From Rugosibacter sp. (GTDB lineage Bacteria > Pseudomonadota > Gammaproteobacteria > Burkholderiales > Rhodocyclaceae), in contig JALRCC010000212.1 in NCBI GenBank assembly GCA_023257495.1, positions 1-8,091 of the forward strand: DNA of 8,091 bases, given 5' to 3'. Position numbers and translations under genes: made by a program. This document shows positions 1 through 8,001 of the stretch, one piece after another. The notes under the pieces are model-generated. The model ran no database searches and was not told where the DNA came from. It was given only the letters and a program-made list of their open reading frames with translations. How positions within the stretch are numbered: the stretch's first letter is position 1; every line of letters starts with the position of its first letter.

Positions 1-129
1 GCCAAAGTCCACCCATTGACCGAGCGTGACATTGAAAAGCTCGAAGCAACCCCGGAAAAAGGCGGACTTATCATGGATATGCGGGTTTATTTTCCGCCAT
101 TATCGCCTCGTTCAGCGAGTGTCTATTAA
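1..129 (+). CDS. 3' end of an unrecognised plus-strand reading frame
   Basis: The frame is open from the first base to a TAA at 127-129, giving 42 residues. It begins AKVHPLTERDIEKLEATPEK, a plausible soluble helical segment rich in charged residues, but its last part (FPPLSPRSASVY) looks like an out-of-frame translation. I do not recognise a family. It runs opposite to every identified gene in the window and lies where hisC would be expected. If base 8091 is joined to base 1, the frame continues without interruption from the open frame at 8002-8091. A second plus-strand frame, 36-290, becomes the more protein-like one after about position 80, so a frameshift is possible. This may be a real small gene fragment, a decayed gene or chance; confidence is low. 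Confidence 0.3.
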   Translation, partial: AKVHPLTERDIEKLEATPEKGGLIMDMRVYFPPLSPRSASVY

Positions 130-270
130 GCCTGAAAGGTAAGCCTTCGCCTGAAGAACTGCCAGCTTATGCAAGGGAAAATCAGCACCCTTTGAATCGT
201 ATCTGGACAAGGGACTTCTTCCTGCGGGGGTGCGCTGGTAAGAATGCGGGAACGCCTTTTTGTGAACCCT
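130..270. other. Non-his segment downstream of hisD; no gene assigned
   Basis: This stretch lies immediately beyond the hisD stop codon. On the minus strand it contains no start codon with a hisC-like protein after it, although hisC is the usual next gene. On the plus strand one frame (36-290, without an ATG) stays open and reads like protein in its middle, for example SPEELPAYARENQHPLN around 150-200, then runs into the antisense of the hisD end. I see no convincing rho-independent terminator, RNA gene or insertion-sequence end. Confidence 0.35.
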
Positions 271-1587
271 TTAAGCGTCTTGTCGCTTGATACGCAACTC
301 CGCCGCACGGGCATGCGCCGTAAGTCCTTCGCCGTGTGCCAATGTCGCAGCAATCGGGCCTAAAGCCTGGGCGCCTGCGGCTGAGACTTCAATCAGGCTG
401 CTGCGTTTTTGAAAGTCATACACACCAAGCGGCGAAGAAAACCGCGCGCTGCGTGACGTGGGTAACACATGGTTCGGCCCGGCACAATAATCACCCAGGG
501 ATTCGGAAGCGTAGTGACCGATGAAAATTGCGCCTGCATGGCGAATTTTTTCCACCAGCAGATTCGGCTCGGCAACGGCCAGCTCAAGATGTTCGGGCGC
601 GATGCGGTTGGCGATGGTACAGGCCTCATTCAGGTCGGCGACCTGAATCAACGCTCCCCGCCCTTTAAGAGAAGCTTCGATCACTGCACGACGCGGCATG
701 GTCGGCAACAGTTTTTCAATGCTGGCCGCGACGCGGTCGATAAAGGCTGCATCAGGACAAAGAAGAATCGACTGTGCCAGTTCGTCATGCTCGGCCTGGG
801 CGAACAAATCCATCGCTACCCAATCCGGGTTGGCCGAATCATCGGCAATCACCAGCACCTCGGACGGCCCGGCAATCATGTCGATACCGACCGTACCGAA
901 CACGCGCCGCTTGGCTGCGGCGACATAGGCGTTGCCGGGGCCGACGATCTTGTCGACCTGCGGGATGGTTTGTGTGCCGTAGGCCAATGCAGCGACAGCC
1001 TGTGCCCCGCCGATGGTAAACACCCGATCGACGCCAGCAAGACAAGCTGCGGCAAGCACCAGTACATTCTTTTCACCGCGTGGCGTGGGCACCACCATGA
1101 TCAGCTCGTCCACCCCCGCAACCTTCGCTGGCAACGCGTTCATCAACACGGAACTCGGATAGGCCGCTTTGCCACCCGGTACATAAAGGCCAACGCGATC
1201 CAGCGGCGTGACTTTTTGCCCCAGCCGCGTGCCGCGCATTGCGCCTTCCGTTTCCGTGTAGCTCCACGACTCAGCCTTCTGCTGCTCGTGATAACTGCGA
1301 ATGCGTGCAGCGGCAGCTTCCAGCGCTTGGCGCTGGACGAGGGGCAAAGAATCAAACGCGGCAGCAAGCTCGGCCGGGGACAAAGACAACTCAGCCATCG
1401 AGCTGGCAGCCAGTCCGTCAAAGCGCTGGGTGTACTCAAGCACAGCAGCATCGCCCCGCTGACGCACCTGGGTGAGAATTTCAGCCACCGTGCGCTCAAT
1501 ACCCTCATCTGTCGCATGATCAAAGGCCAGCAGTGCATCAAGCGTGGATAGAAAATCAGGTGTACCTGTAAATAAACGTCGCATCAT
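271..1587 (-). CDS. hisD: Histidinol dehydrogenase HisD
   Basis: HisD catalyses the last two steps of histidine synthesis, the NAD-dependent oxidation of L-histidinol through histidinaldehyde to L-histidine, in the cytoplasm. The 438 residues match the usual full length. Visible family motifs are GLYVPGG (133-139), the glycine-rich [13 protein letters not shown] (215-227) and [11 protein letters not shown] (239-249). Expected zinc ligands are Gln264, His267, Asp366 and His425, and the catalytic Glu-His pair is Glu332-His333 in PEHLEL. The gene starts with two consecutive ATG codons. The first (1587-1585) overlaps the hisG stop as ATGA and has AGAGG about ten bases upstream, which suggests translational coupling. 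hisD is intact, but the usual next gene, hisC, does not follow. Confidence 0.97.
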   Translation of the reverse strand: MMRRLFTGTPDFLSTLDALLAFDHATDEGIERTVAEILTQVRQRGDAAVLEYTQRFDGLAASSMAELSLSPAELAAAFDSLPLVQRQALEAAAARIRSYHEQQKAESWSYTETEGAMRGTRLGQKVTPLDRVGLYVPGGKAAYPSSVLMNALPAKVAGVDELIMVVPTPRGEKNVLVLAAACLAGVDRVFTIGGAQAVAALAYGTQTIPQVDKIVGPGNAYVAAAKRRVFGTVGIDMIAGPSEVLVIADDSANPDWVAMDLFAQAEHDELAQSILLCPDAAFIDRVAASIEKLLPTMPRRAVIEASLKGRGALIQVADLNEACTIANRIAPEHLELAVAEPNLLVEKIRHAGAIFIGHYASESLGDYCAGPNHVLPTSRSARFSSPLGVYDFQKRSSLIEVSAAGAQALGPIAATLAHGEGLTAHARAAELRIKRQDA

Positions 1588-2249
1588 GGCGCAGTAGCCT
1601 CTGCAATGACGCTGGCAAAGGCATCAATCAATGGCTGCAAGCCGTCGCGCTTCATTTTCAATGCCGCTTGATTAATGATCAGACGAGATGAAATCTGCAT
1701 GATTTCTTCGACTTCAAGCAAGTGGTTAGCACGCAACGTCGCGCCACTGGAAACCAGATCGACAATGGCATCGGCCAACCCGACCAAAGGCGCAAGCTCC
1801 ATCGAACCATACAGCTTGACCAAATCGACATGCATGCCTTTGGCCGCAAAATGCTCGCGCGCGGTGTTGAGATATTTCGTAGCCACGCGCAAGCGCGCAC
1901 CGCGCTTTATCGCAGCGGCATAGTCAAACCCTGCGGGTACAGCCACCGACATGCGGCACTTGGCGATGCGCAAATCCAGCGGCTGGTACAGCCCTGCTCC
2001 GCCATGCTCGAGCAATACGTCCTTGCCGGCAATACCGATATCGGCAGCACCATATTGCACATAGGTGGGTACATCCGAAGCACGCACAATCACCAGACGG
2101 ACGTCGTCACGATTCGTGCCAATGATGAGCTTGCGCGATTCTTCCGGATTTTCGCTCGGCACAATACCCGCTGCTGCAAGCAGCGGCAGGGTTTCTTCAA
2201 AAATACGGCCCTTGGAAAGAGCAATTGTGATCATGTCGGCGGTGTTCAT
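1584..2249 (-). CDS. hisG: ATP phosphoribosyltransferase, short form (HisG_S)
   Basis: HisG catalyses the first step of histidine synthesis, condensing ATP and PRPP to phosphoribosyl-ATP. The 221 residues carry only the catalytic domains: [11 protein letters not shown] near the N-terminus, [11 protein letters not shown] (67-77), and the PRPP-binding loop [12 protein letters not shown] (164-175). The C-terminal ACT-like regulatory domain of the long form is absent. In known short-form enzymes, catalysis and histidine feedback need the partner HisZ, which is not in this window. The start at 2249 lies four bases after the murA stop. Many homologues begin at the equivalent of Met6 (2234-2232), so the true start could be five codons later; the upstream ATG is preferred for its spacing behind murA, although its ribosome site (GGGTAAAATGA) is weak. 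The stop overlaps the hisD start. Confidence 0.96.
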   Translation of the reverse strand: MNTADMITIALSKGRIFEETLPLLAAAGIVPSENPEESRKLIIGTNRDDVRLVIVRASDVPTYVQYGAADIGIAGKDVLLEHGGAGLYQPLDLRIAKCRMSVAVPAGFDYAAAIKRGARLRVATKYLNTAREHFAAKGMHVDLVKLYGSMELAPLVGLADAIVDLVSSGATLRANHLLEVEEIMQISSRLIINQAALKMKRDGLQPLIDAFASVIAEATAP

Positions 2250-2253
2250 CGCG

Positions 2254-3772
<1,519 letters not shown>

Positions 3773-3777
3773 GTTTA

Positions 3778-3783
3778 CTCCTT
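3778..3783 (-). promoter_or_regulatory. Strong Shine-Dalgarno site of ibaG
   Basis: On the minus strand the sequence AAGGAG is followed by five bases (TAAAC) and the ibaG ATG. It is a full match to the anti-Shine-Dalgarno core, unlike the weak sites in front of the other genes here. It fixes the ibaG start and suggests that ibaG, and murA coupled to it, are translated independently of the exporter genes upstream. Confidence 0.75.
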
Positions 3784-3824
3784 AATGAATGAGGTGGCCC
3801 GGTACTTTTTGGCCGCACATGAAA

Positions 3825-4607
3825 TCAGGCACGTAGTTTATAACCACGTTTTAGCGCGCTCAGCGTGATGAGCAACAGAATCACAAGACACAGCAAGCCC
3901 ACCAGCAAACTCACCCAGGGCGAGATATCGGAGACACCAAAAAAGCCATGGCGAAATCCGTCAATCATATAAAAAACAGGGTTCCAGCGCGACACATGCT
4001 GCCAGAAGGGCGGCAAAGAAGCGATGGAATAAAACACGCCGGATAAAAAGGTCAGCGGCAAAATCAAAAAATTCTGGAATGCCGCCAGCTGGTCATATTT
4101 TTCTGCCCAGATACCTGCAATCAACCCCAGCGTGCCCATAATCGCACCGCCCATGATCGCAAAAACCAGTATCCACAGCGGCGCAGCGTAACTCAAACTA
4201 CCAAACCATGTGGTAACAGCCAGTACCCCAGCCCCTACCACCAGTCCGCGGACAACAGAGGCCAATACATAGGCAGCAAAAAACTCGTTATGCGAAATGG
4301 GTGGCAGTAGCACAAACACCAAATTGCCTGTCACTTTTGACTGAATCAAAGAAGAAGAGGTATTTGCAAACGCGTTTTGTAATACCGACATCATCACCAG
4401 TCCCGGAACCAGAAATGAAGCATAAGGGACGCCATGCACTTCGACGTGGGAAGCGAGCACATGCGAAAAAATCAGCAAATAAAGCAATGCTGTCAGCACG
4501 GGAGCGGCCACAGTTTGTGCCGCCACCTTCCAGAAACGCAGCACTTCCTTGTAAAACAAAGTGATGAAGCCGCGACTGGGCTTTATCTTTGTGAATAAGT
4601 AGTTCAT
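3825..4607 (-). CDS. yadH: ABC-2 type exporter permease, YadH-like
   Basis: This inner-membrane permease forms an ABC exporter with the ATPase encoded just upstream. The 260 residues match YadH-type ABC-2 permeases. About six hydrophobic segments are visible, near 29-50, 63-83, 108-133, 142-166, 176-196 and 231-253. The family signature before the last helix, FLSGVFYSIASLPPFWQ (187-203), is present, followed by the WNP segment and DGFRHGFFG. The start ATG overlaps the ATPase stop as ATGA, typical of translationally coupled ABC subunits. The gene ends 52 bases before ibaG. The substrate of YadGH is not established. Its place beside mla genes and murA suggests an envelope lipid or polymer, but that is inference. 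The symbol is by family resemblance. Confidence 0.88.
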   Translation of the reverse strand: MNYLFTKIKPSRGFITLFYKEVLRFWKVAAQTVAAPVLTALLYLLIFSHVLASHVEVHGVPYASFLVPGLVMMSVLQNAFANTSSSLIQSKVTGNLVFVLLPPISHNEFFAAYVLASVVRGLVVGAGVLAVTTWFGSLSYAAPLWILVFAIMGGAIMGTLGLIAGIWAEKYDQLAAFQNFLILPLTFLSGVFYSIASLPPFWQHVSRWNPVFYMIDGFRHGFFGVSDISPWVSLLVGLLCLVILLLITLSALKRGYKLRA

Positions 4608-5560
4608 GCAGCGCGAACTTGCTCGTGATGTTGCTCTTGCATCACACGAACAAACACATCTTCAAGATCTGGTTTGCCAATTTCAAGCTCATCAATCACG
4701 CAACCGGCATTGCGAATACGCGCCAGCATGGACTCGATCTCATCGAAATGGGCAAAACCGCACGTCCACCAGCTGCTGGAGCATTCTTGCGTTGCGCTCT
4801 CTTGCGCTACCTGCTCTTGCGTCATGCCTAGCTGGGCAGGCTTATCGCTTGTAGTACGCAGACGCAAGATATGCGAAGAAAAGCGACTGAGCAGATTACG
4901 CGTGGTATCCAGCGCAACCACTTGCCCGGCTTTGAGCATGGCGATACGCCCGCAAAGACTTTCTGCCTCCTCCAGGTAATGTGTCGTGAGCACAATCGTG
5001 TGGCCATCTTCATTGAGTCGTCGCACAAACCGCCACAAGGTCTGGCGCAGTTCCACATCAACACCGGCTGTGGGCTCGTCCAGCACAATCACTGGCGGCC
5101 GATGCACAAGCGCTTGAGCCACCAATACGCGCCGTTTCATTCCACCAGATAGCGTGCGCATATTGGCATCCGCTTTACTGGTCAAATCAAGGTTTTCAAG
5201 AATTTCATCAATCCATGCCTGACGCTGCCGACTCGGATCAATGCCATAGTATCCGGCCTGAATTTCCAGCGTTTCACGTACAGTGAAAAAGGGATCAAAC
5301 ACCAGCTCCTGAGGAACAACGCCTAACTGACGACGAGCCGAACGGTAATCGGTTTCCACATCAAAGCCCATAACCGCCAAACGACCTGAATCAGGACGAG
5401 ACAACCCCGCAAGCAGGGAAATCAAGGTTGTTTTTCCAGCACCATTAGGACCCAGCAAACCAAAGAACTCACCCGCCTGTATCGTGAGGTCAACACCATT
5501 GAGTGCATGAACGGATCCAAACCGTTTATAGACCTGCTCAACGCGGATGGCGGGAGTCAT
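4604..5560 (-). CDS. yadG: ABC-2 type exporter ATP-binding protein, YadG-like
   Basis: This cytoplasmic ATPase powers the adjacent ABC-2 permease. All nucleotide-binding elements are intact in the first 230 residues: Walker A GPNGAGKTT (37-45), Q-loop Gln84 in VVPQE, signature LSGGM (137-141), Walker B VIVLDEP (157-163) with Glu162, and switch His194. A C-terminal extension (to 318) ends in DLEDVFVRVM, as in YadG/CcmA-like exporters. Between the two lies a Gln/Glu-rich linker (about 245-262) encoded by a short tandem repeat, followed by CSSSWWTCGF, an unusual tryptophan- and cysteine-rich patch. The stop overlaps the permease start. The ATG at 5560 has no clear ribosome site; its leader holds an 8-bp tandem repeat. 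The gene begins 42 bases after mlaB. Confidence 0.92.
   Translation of the reverse strand: MTPAIRVEQVYKRFGSVHALNGVDLTIQAGEFFGLLGPNGAGKTTLISLLAGLSRPDSGRLAVMGFDVETDYRSARRQLGVVPQELVFDPFFTVRETLEIQAGYYGIDPSRQRQAWIDEILENLDLTSKADANMRTLSGGMKRRVLVAQALVHRPPVIVLDEPTAGVDVELRQTLWRFVRRLNEDGHTIVLTTHYLEEAESLCGRIAMLKAGQVVALDTTRNLLSRFSSHILRLRTTSDKPAQLGMTQEQVAQESATQECSSSWWTCGFAHFDEIESMLARIRNAGCVIDELEIGKPDLEDVFVRVMQEQHHEQVRAA
4784..4828 (-). repeat. Imperfect 15-bp tandem repeat (three units) inside the ABC ATPase gene
   Basis: Three consecutive 15-base units (4784-4798, 4799-4813, 4814-4828) share the core TTCTTGCG or CTCTTGCG at the same place. In the ATPase they encode pentapeptides read as TQEQV, AQESA and TQECS, putting Gln-Glu pairs at residues 248, 253 and 258. 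Because the unit is a multiple of three, copy-number change would keep the frame. It lies in the linker after the ATPase domain, where length variation should be tolerated. Outside the shared core the units differ considerably. Confidence 0.55.
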
Positions 5561-5562
5561 GA

Positions 5563-5578
5563 CAGATACGCAGATACG
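5563..5578. repeat. Perfect 8-bp tandem duplication in the ATPase leader
   Basis: CAGATACG occurs twice with no gap (5563-5570 and 5571-5578), two bases upstream of the ATPase start codon. It occupies the place where a ribosome binding site would be expected, and no Shine-Dalgarno-like sequence is visible there. It may be a slippage duplication; a regulatory role is not shown. Confidence 0.5.
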
Positions 5579-5587
5579 GGAAACGAG

Positions 5588-5602
5588 CCACGCAATGCGT
5601 GG
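5588..5602 (-). terminator. Short perfect hairpin just after mlaB (weak terminator or processing site)
   Basis: CCACGC and GCGTGG form a perfect 6-bp stem around a three-base loop, starting directly after the mlaB stop codon. The downstream minus-strand sequence (CTCGTTTCCC) has only a short T-run, so a full rho-independent terminator is unlikely. It could lower read-through from the mla genes into the exporter genes, or protect the upstream mRNA 3' end. A structural role is inferred from position only. Confidence 0.35.
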
Positions 5603-5893
5603 TCAGTGCTGAGGCAGCAAGTCAGCTACACCGTATACCGCAGCCAAACTCAAAAAATTTGGCGGAAGATTAGCGAGTCGAATCGACTTGCCATTAAGCT
5701 TTGCAGCGCGCATCCAACCAAAAACAACCGCCAGTAGAGATGAATCAACTGAGGTTAAGCCAGTCAAATCAAACACTGCCACAGGTGAATTGCCCGCTGA
5801 CAGTGTAGCTACACCCTCTGCGAGTAGCGTTGCAGCATTGGTTACCGTACCTGGGCCGGAAACTTCTACGCGATCATTGACGGTGCGAATCAT
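5603..5893 (-). CDS. mlaB: STAS-domain protein MlaB of the Mla phospholipid transporter
   Basis: MlaB is the small cytoplasmic STAS subunit that binds the MlaF ATPase and stabilises the MlaFEDB complex. The 96 residues are one STAS domain. The core strand and loop VAVFDLTGLTSVDSSLLAVV (38-57) contain the conserved Asp50 followed by Ser51-Ser52 at the start of the helix. The protein is short and has no membrane segment, as expected for MlaB. The start ATG (5893-5891) overlaps the mlaC stop as ATGA, so translation is probably coupled. STAS proteins are poorly conserved, so the family call rests partly on the position after mlaC. Confidence 0.88.
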   Translation of the reverse strand: MIRTVNDRVEVSGPGTVTNAATLLAEGVATLSAGNSPVAVFDLTGLTSVDSSLLAVVFGWMRAAKLNGKSIRLANLPPNFLSLAAVYGVADLLPQH

Positions 5894-6507
5894 TTTTTAA
5901 AAGCGACGGTATCGCCAGACTTGTTTTTCGTTTGCAGTGACTTGAGCAATCCATCAATTCCTGAGTTACGCACCTCACTAGCAAAAGATTCACGATAATT
6001 GGTCACCAGACTAATCCCTGCAACCTCGATATCGTAAATTTTCCAACTCGCATTATTCTTTTGCAGATAGTAATCCAGCTGTATCGACTTGGCACCTGGC
6101 TGTTTGATTTCCGAACGCACCTTAACGTCAGTTTCACCTGCCTTCAAGACCAGGGGTTTGACATCAATTGTCTGGTTTTTATATTCAGTCAGTGCTTTTG
6201 AATAAGTGCGAACAAGCAATGTTTGAAATTCACTAGCTAATGCCTTTTGCTGCTCAGGACTTGCTTGACGCCAGTCACGCCCCAATGCCAAACGAGTCAT
6301 GTGCACAAAATCAAAATTGGGCGCAACCTTTTTTTCCACCAAGTCTGCTGCCTTTTTAGTATTTCCTGACTGAATATCCTTATCAGCGCGAACGATCTCC
6401 AACACTTCAGCACTGACAGACTTGATCAGCACATCCGGCGCCATATCGTTAGCACACACACTCGCAGCTATCAGCACACTACTAATAAAAACTACAACAG
6501 ATTTCAT
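5890..6507 (-). CDS. mlaC: Periplasmic phospholipid shuttle MlaC
   Basis: MlaC (Tol_Tol_Ttg2 family) carries phospholipid across the periplasm between outer-membrane MlaA and the inner-membrane MlaFEDB complex. The 205 residues begin with a signal peptide: a hydrophobic stretch from Val4 to about Val17, with likely cleavage after SVCA (residue 19). The mature domain has family-like elements, including the MTRLALGRDWRQASPEQQ region and a C-terminal half ending in a Lys-rich tail. The ribosome site AGGG lies about eight bases before the ATG. The gene starts 44 bases after mlaA and overlaps mlaB by four bases. Confidence 0.93.
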   Translation of the reverse strand: MKSVVVFISSVLIAASVCANDMAPDVLIKSVSAEVLEIVRADKDIQSGNTKKAADLVEKKVAPNFDFVHMTRLALGRDWRQASPEQQKALASEFQTLLVRTYSKALTEYKNQTIDVKPLVLKAGETDVKVRSEIKQPGAKSIQLDYYLQKNNASWKIYDIEVAGISLVTNYRESFASEVRNSGIDGLLKSLQTKNKSGDTVAFKK

Positions 6508-6551
6508 TGCATGACCCTATATTGACAATCCAATTTCACCAGAAATCAACT

Positions 6552-7265
6552 TTACTGACTCTCTGCTTCTCGTGGCGCATTACCGTCATAAATCAAGCTG
6601 CGGCGACGCTGCAGATAGGCATCCCTAACATAAGAATATTTATCCAGCGCAGCTTCCTCGATGACTTTATCAGCCGGTAACAAGTCTGCACGATCGTTAA
6701 TTAAACGTATCGTTGCCAAGGTGTTGCGTGTTGGCACATGATCCAAATTAGCGACTGGATCAGCTGCAACATCGAGCACTAACCCCGCCGTATCGCGAAC
6801 AGTTCGCGGTCCAAACAATGGCACAACAACATAGGCACCACTACCTACACCCCAACGACCAAACGTCTGGCCAAAATCTTCATCATGTTTTTCCAGACCC
6901 ATATTCGATGCCACATCCAGCACACCCAACAAACCAACCGTCGAATTAACCACCACACGGCCAAAATCGCTCACACCCTCTGCTACCTTTCCTTGCAGCA
7001 GGTTATTTACCCCGACAAAAACATCTGCAACATTGCCAAAAAAGTTGGTCACACCGGTGCGCACAGGATTTGGCAGAACAGCGTCATAGCCTTTAGCTAC
7101 CGGTTTCAAGACAACTTTATCCAGCCCATCATTGAAAGAAAACACCGCCCGATTAAAACCCTCAATCGGATCTTTAGCCTCACCTGAAGTAGCACAACCT
7201 GTGGTCAAACCCACCACCAAAATCATCGACGCAAAGGATTTGACACGCACAGACAATGTTTTCAT
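6552..7265 (-). CDS. mlaA: Outer-membrane lipoprotein MlaA (VacJ)
   Basis: MlaA sits in the outer membrane, usually bound to a trimeric porin, and removes misplaced phospholipids from the outer leaflet to pass them to MlaC. The 237 residues start with a lipoprotein signal ending in the lipobox LTTGC, so Cys24 is the lipidated residue. The residue after it is Ala, not Asp, which fits sorting to the outer membrane. Family motifs include DPIEGFNRAVFSFND near the mature N-terminus, VNSTVGLLGVLDVA in the middle, and FGQTFGRWGVGSGAYVVVPLFGP, characteristic of VacJ proteins. GGGAAAT upstream of the ATG can serve as ribosome site. The gene lies between mlaD (26 bases upstream) and mlaC. Confidence 0.95.
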   Translation of the reverse strand: MKTLSVRVKSFASMILVVGLTTGCATSGEAKDPIEGFNRAVFSFNDGLDKVVLKPVAKGYDAVLPNPVRTGVTNFFGNVADVFVGVNNLLQGKVAEGVSDFGRVVVNSTVGLLGVLDVASNMGLEKHDEDFGQTFGRWGVGSGAYVVVPLFGPRTVRDTAGLVLDVAADPVANLDHVPTRNTLATIRLINDRADLLPADKVIEEAALDKYSYVRDAYLQRRRSLIYDGNAPREAESQ

Positions 7266-7291
7266 TTTAAATTTCCCGTAAAAAATAGTAA

Positions 7292-7771
7292 CTACTCTTT
7301 GCTGCTACCGGTACCATCTTCGGCTGCTTTGCTGAACATGAATTGACTGATCAGCTTTTCAAGCACTACAGCCGACTGTGTCTTTTTAACCACATCGCCT
7401 GACTTTAACATATCGGTGTCACCACCTGCTTCAAATCCAATGTACTGTTCCCCTAGCAATCCAGAGGTGTTAATAGTGGCAAACGTATCACGCGGGAAAC
7501 GGTAGCGGGTATCCAGTTGCATTTTTACCACAGCCTGATATTGCTCTGGATCAAACCGAATTTCGGAAACCCGACCAACAACAACGCCAGCACTTTTCAC
7601 AGGAGCGCGGACTTTGAGACCGCCAATATTGTCAAACTTGGCTTCAATCGCATAAGTTTCTTCACTTCCTGATGCGGCAAGATTTCCAACTTTCAATGCC
7701 AAAAAAAGCAGTGCAGCCAAACCAAGTGCCACAAAAAAACCAACCCAAATATCAATCGTAGTACGAGTCAT
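7292..7771 (-). CDS. mlaD: MCE-domain substrate-binding protein MlaD
   Basis: MlaD is anchored in the inner membrane and forms a hexameric ring with a lipid channel on the periplasmic side of MlaFEDB. The 159 residues show one N-terminal transmembrane helix (about 8-28), then a single MCE domain (about 38-117) with the signature SGLLGEQYIGFE (103-114), and a C-terminal helix VLEKLISQFMF (136-146) of the kind that lines the central pore. The charged tail is short compared with E. coli MlaD (183 residues). The ATG follows the mlaE stop after one base, with AGGGG a few bases before, indicating close coupling. Confidence 0.95.
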   Translation of the reverse strand: MTRTTIDIWVGFFVALGLAALLFLALKVGNLAASGSEETYAIEAKFDNIGGLKVRAPVKSAGVVVGRVSEIRFDPEQYQAVVKMQLDTRYRFPRDTFATINTSGLLGEQYIGFEAGGDTDMLKSGDVVKKTQSAVVLEKLISQFMFSKAAEDGTGSSKE

Positions 7772-7772
7772 G

Positions 7773-7994
7773 TCATGCCCCTGTAAACATAAAGGCGGTA
7801 AGAATAAAATCGGCAGCCAAAATAGCTAACGACGACGTTACAACAGTGCGCGTAGTCGCGCCAGAAACACCTTCTGCCGTAGGGTCTGCGTCATATCCCT
7901 CAAACACAGCAACCCAACTGATGATGATGCCAAAAACAAAACTTTTAATCACCCCATTCAGAGCCTCGGTCACGGTCGATGCCCTCAGGCGCAC
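7773..7994 (-). CDS. mlaE: Phospholipid transporter permease MlaE, C-terminal fragment (5' end lost)
   Basis: MlaE is the membrane permease of the Mla transporter, normally about 260 residues. Only the last 65 or so are here: LNGVIKSFVFG, the coupling segment FEGYDA, then EGVSGATTRTVV and the final helix ending FILTAFMF. The reading frame can start only at a GTG (7994-7992), because a TAG (7995-7997) lies directly before it, and the sequence upstream no longer resembles MlaE. The break in homology is around 7976-7990. The fragment lacks most membrane helices and cannot be a working permease. Most relatives have Arg in VSRATTRTVV, where this copy has Gly45. The gene is cut by a rearrangement, an insertion or an assembly join. 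Confidence 0.85.
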   Translation of the reverse strand: MRLRASTVTEALNGVIKSFVFGIIISWVAVFEGYDADPTAEGVSGATTRTVVTSSLAILAADFILTAFMFTGA

Positions 7995-8001
7995 CTAAGC
8001 C

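Noticed and set aside
84..97. Minus-strand CGGAAAATAAA resembling the inner part of Tn3-family inverted repeats
   Set aside because: Only about 11 bases match. The outer GGGG-containing part is missing and no transposase or resolvase is recognisable, so a chance match is more likely.
229..235. GGTGCGC at the left end, inverted relative to GCGCACC at 7989-7995 near the mlaE break
   Set aside because: Seven bases of inverted identity near both suspected breakpoints are suggestive, but too short and without extension or target-site duplication to call terminal inverted repeats.
126..353. Minus-strand 75-codon frame across the end of hisD
   Set aside because: It overlaps hisD in a different frame and shows no hisC similarity; it is probably a chance frame.
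469..1551. Long plus-strand open frame of 360 codons
   Set aside because: It is antisense to hisD, which is intact with all its motifs, and its translation is low in recognisable structure. It is a shadow of the GC-rich hisD codons.
3778..3824. Possible stem (GGCC pairing with GGCC) between the permease gene and ibaG
   Set aside because: Only about four contiguous pairs form and no T-run follows, so it is not supported as a terminator.
6508..6551. Possible promoter (TTGATT, TATAGG) in the mlaA-mlaC gap
   Set aside because: The spacing between the two boxes is too long, and TATAGGG is better explained as part of the mlaC ribosome site.
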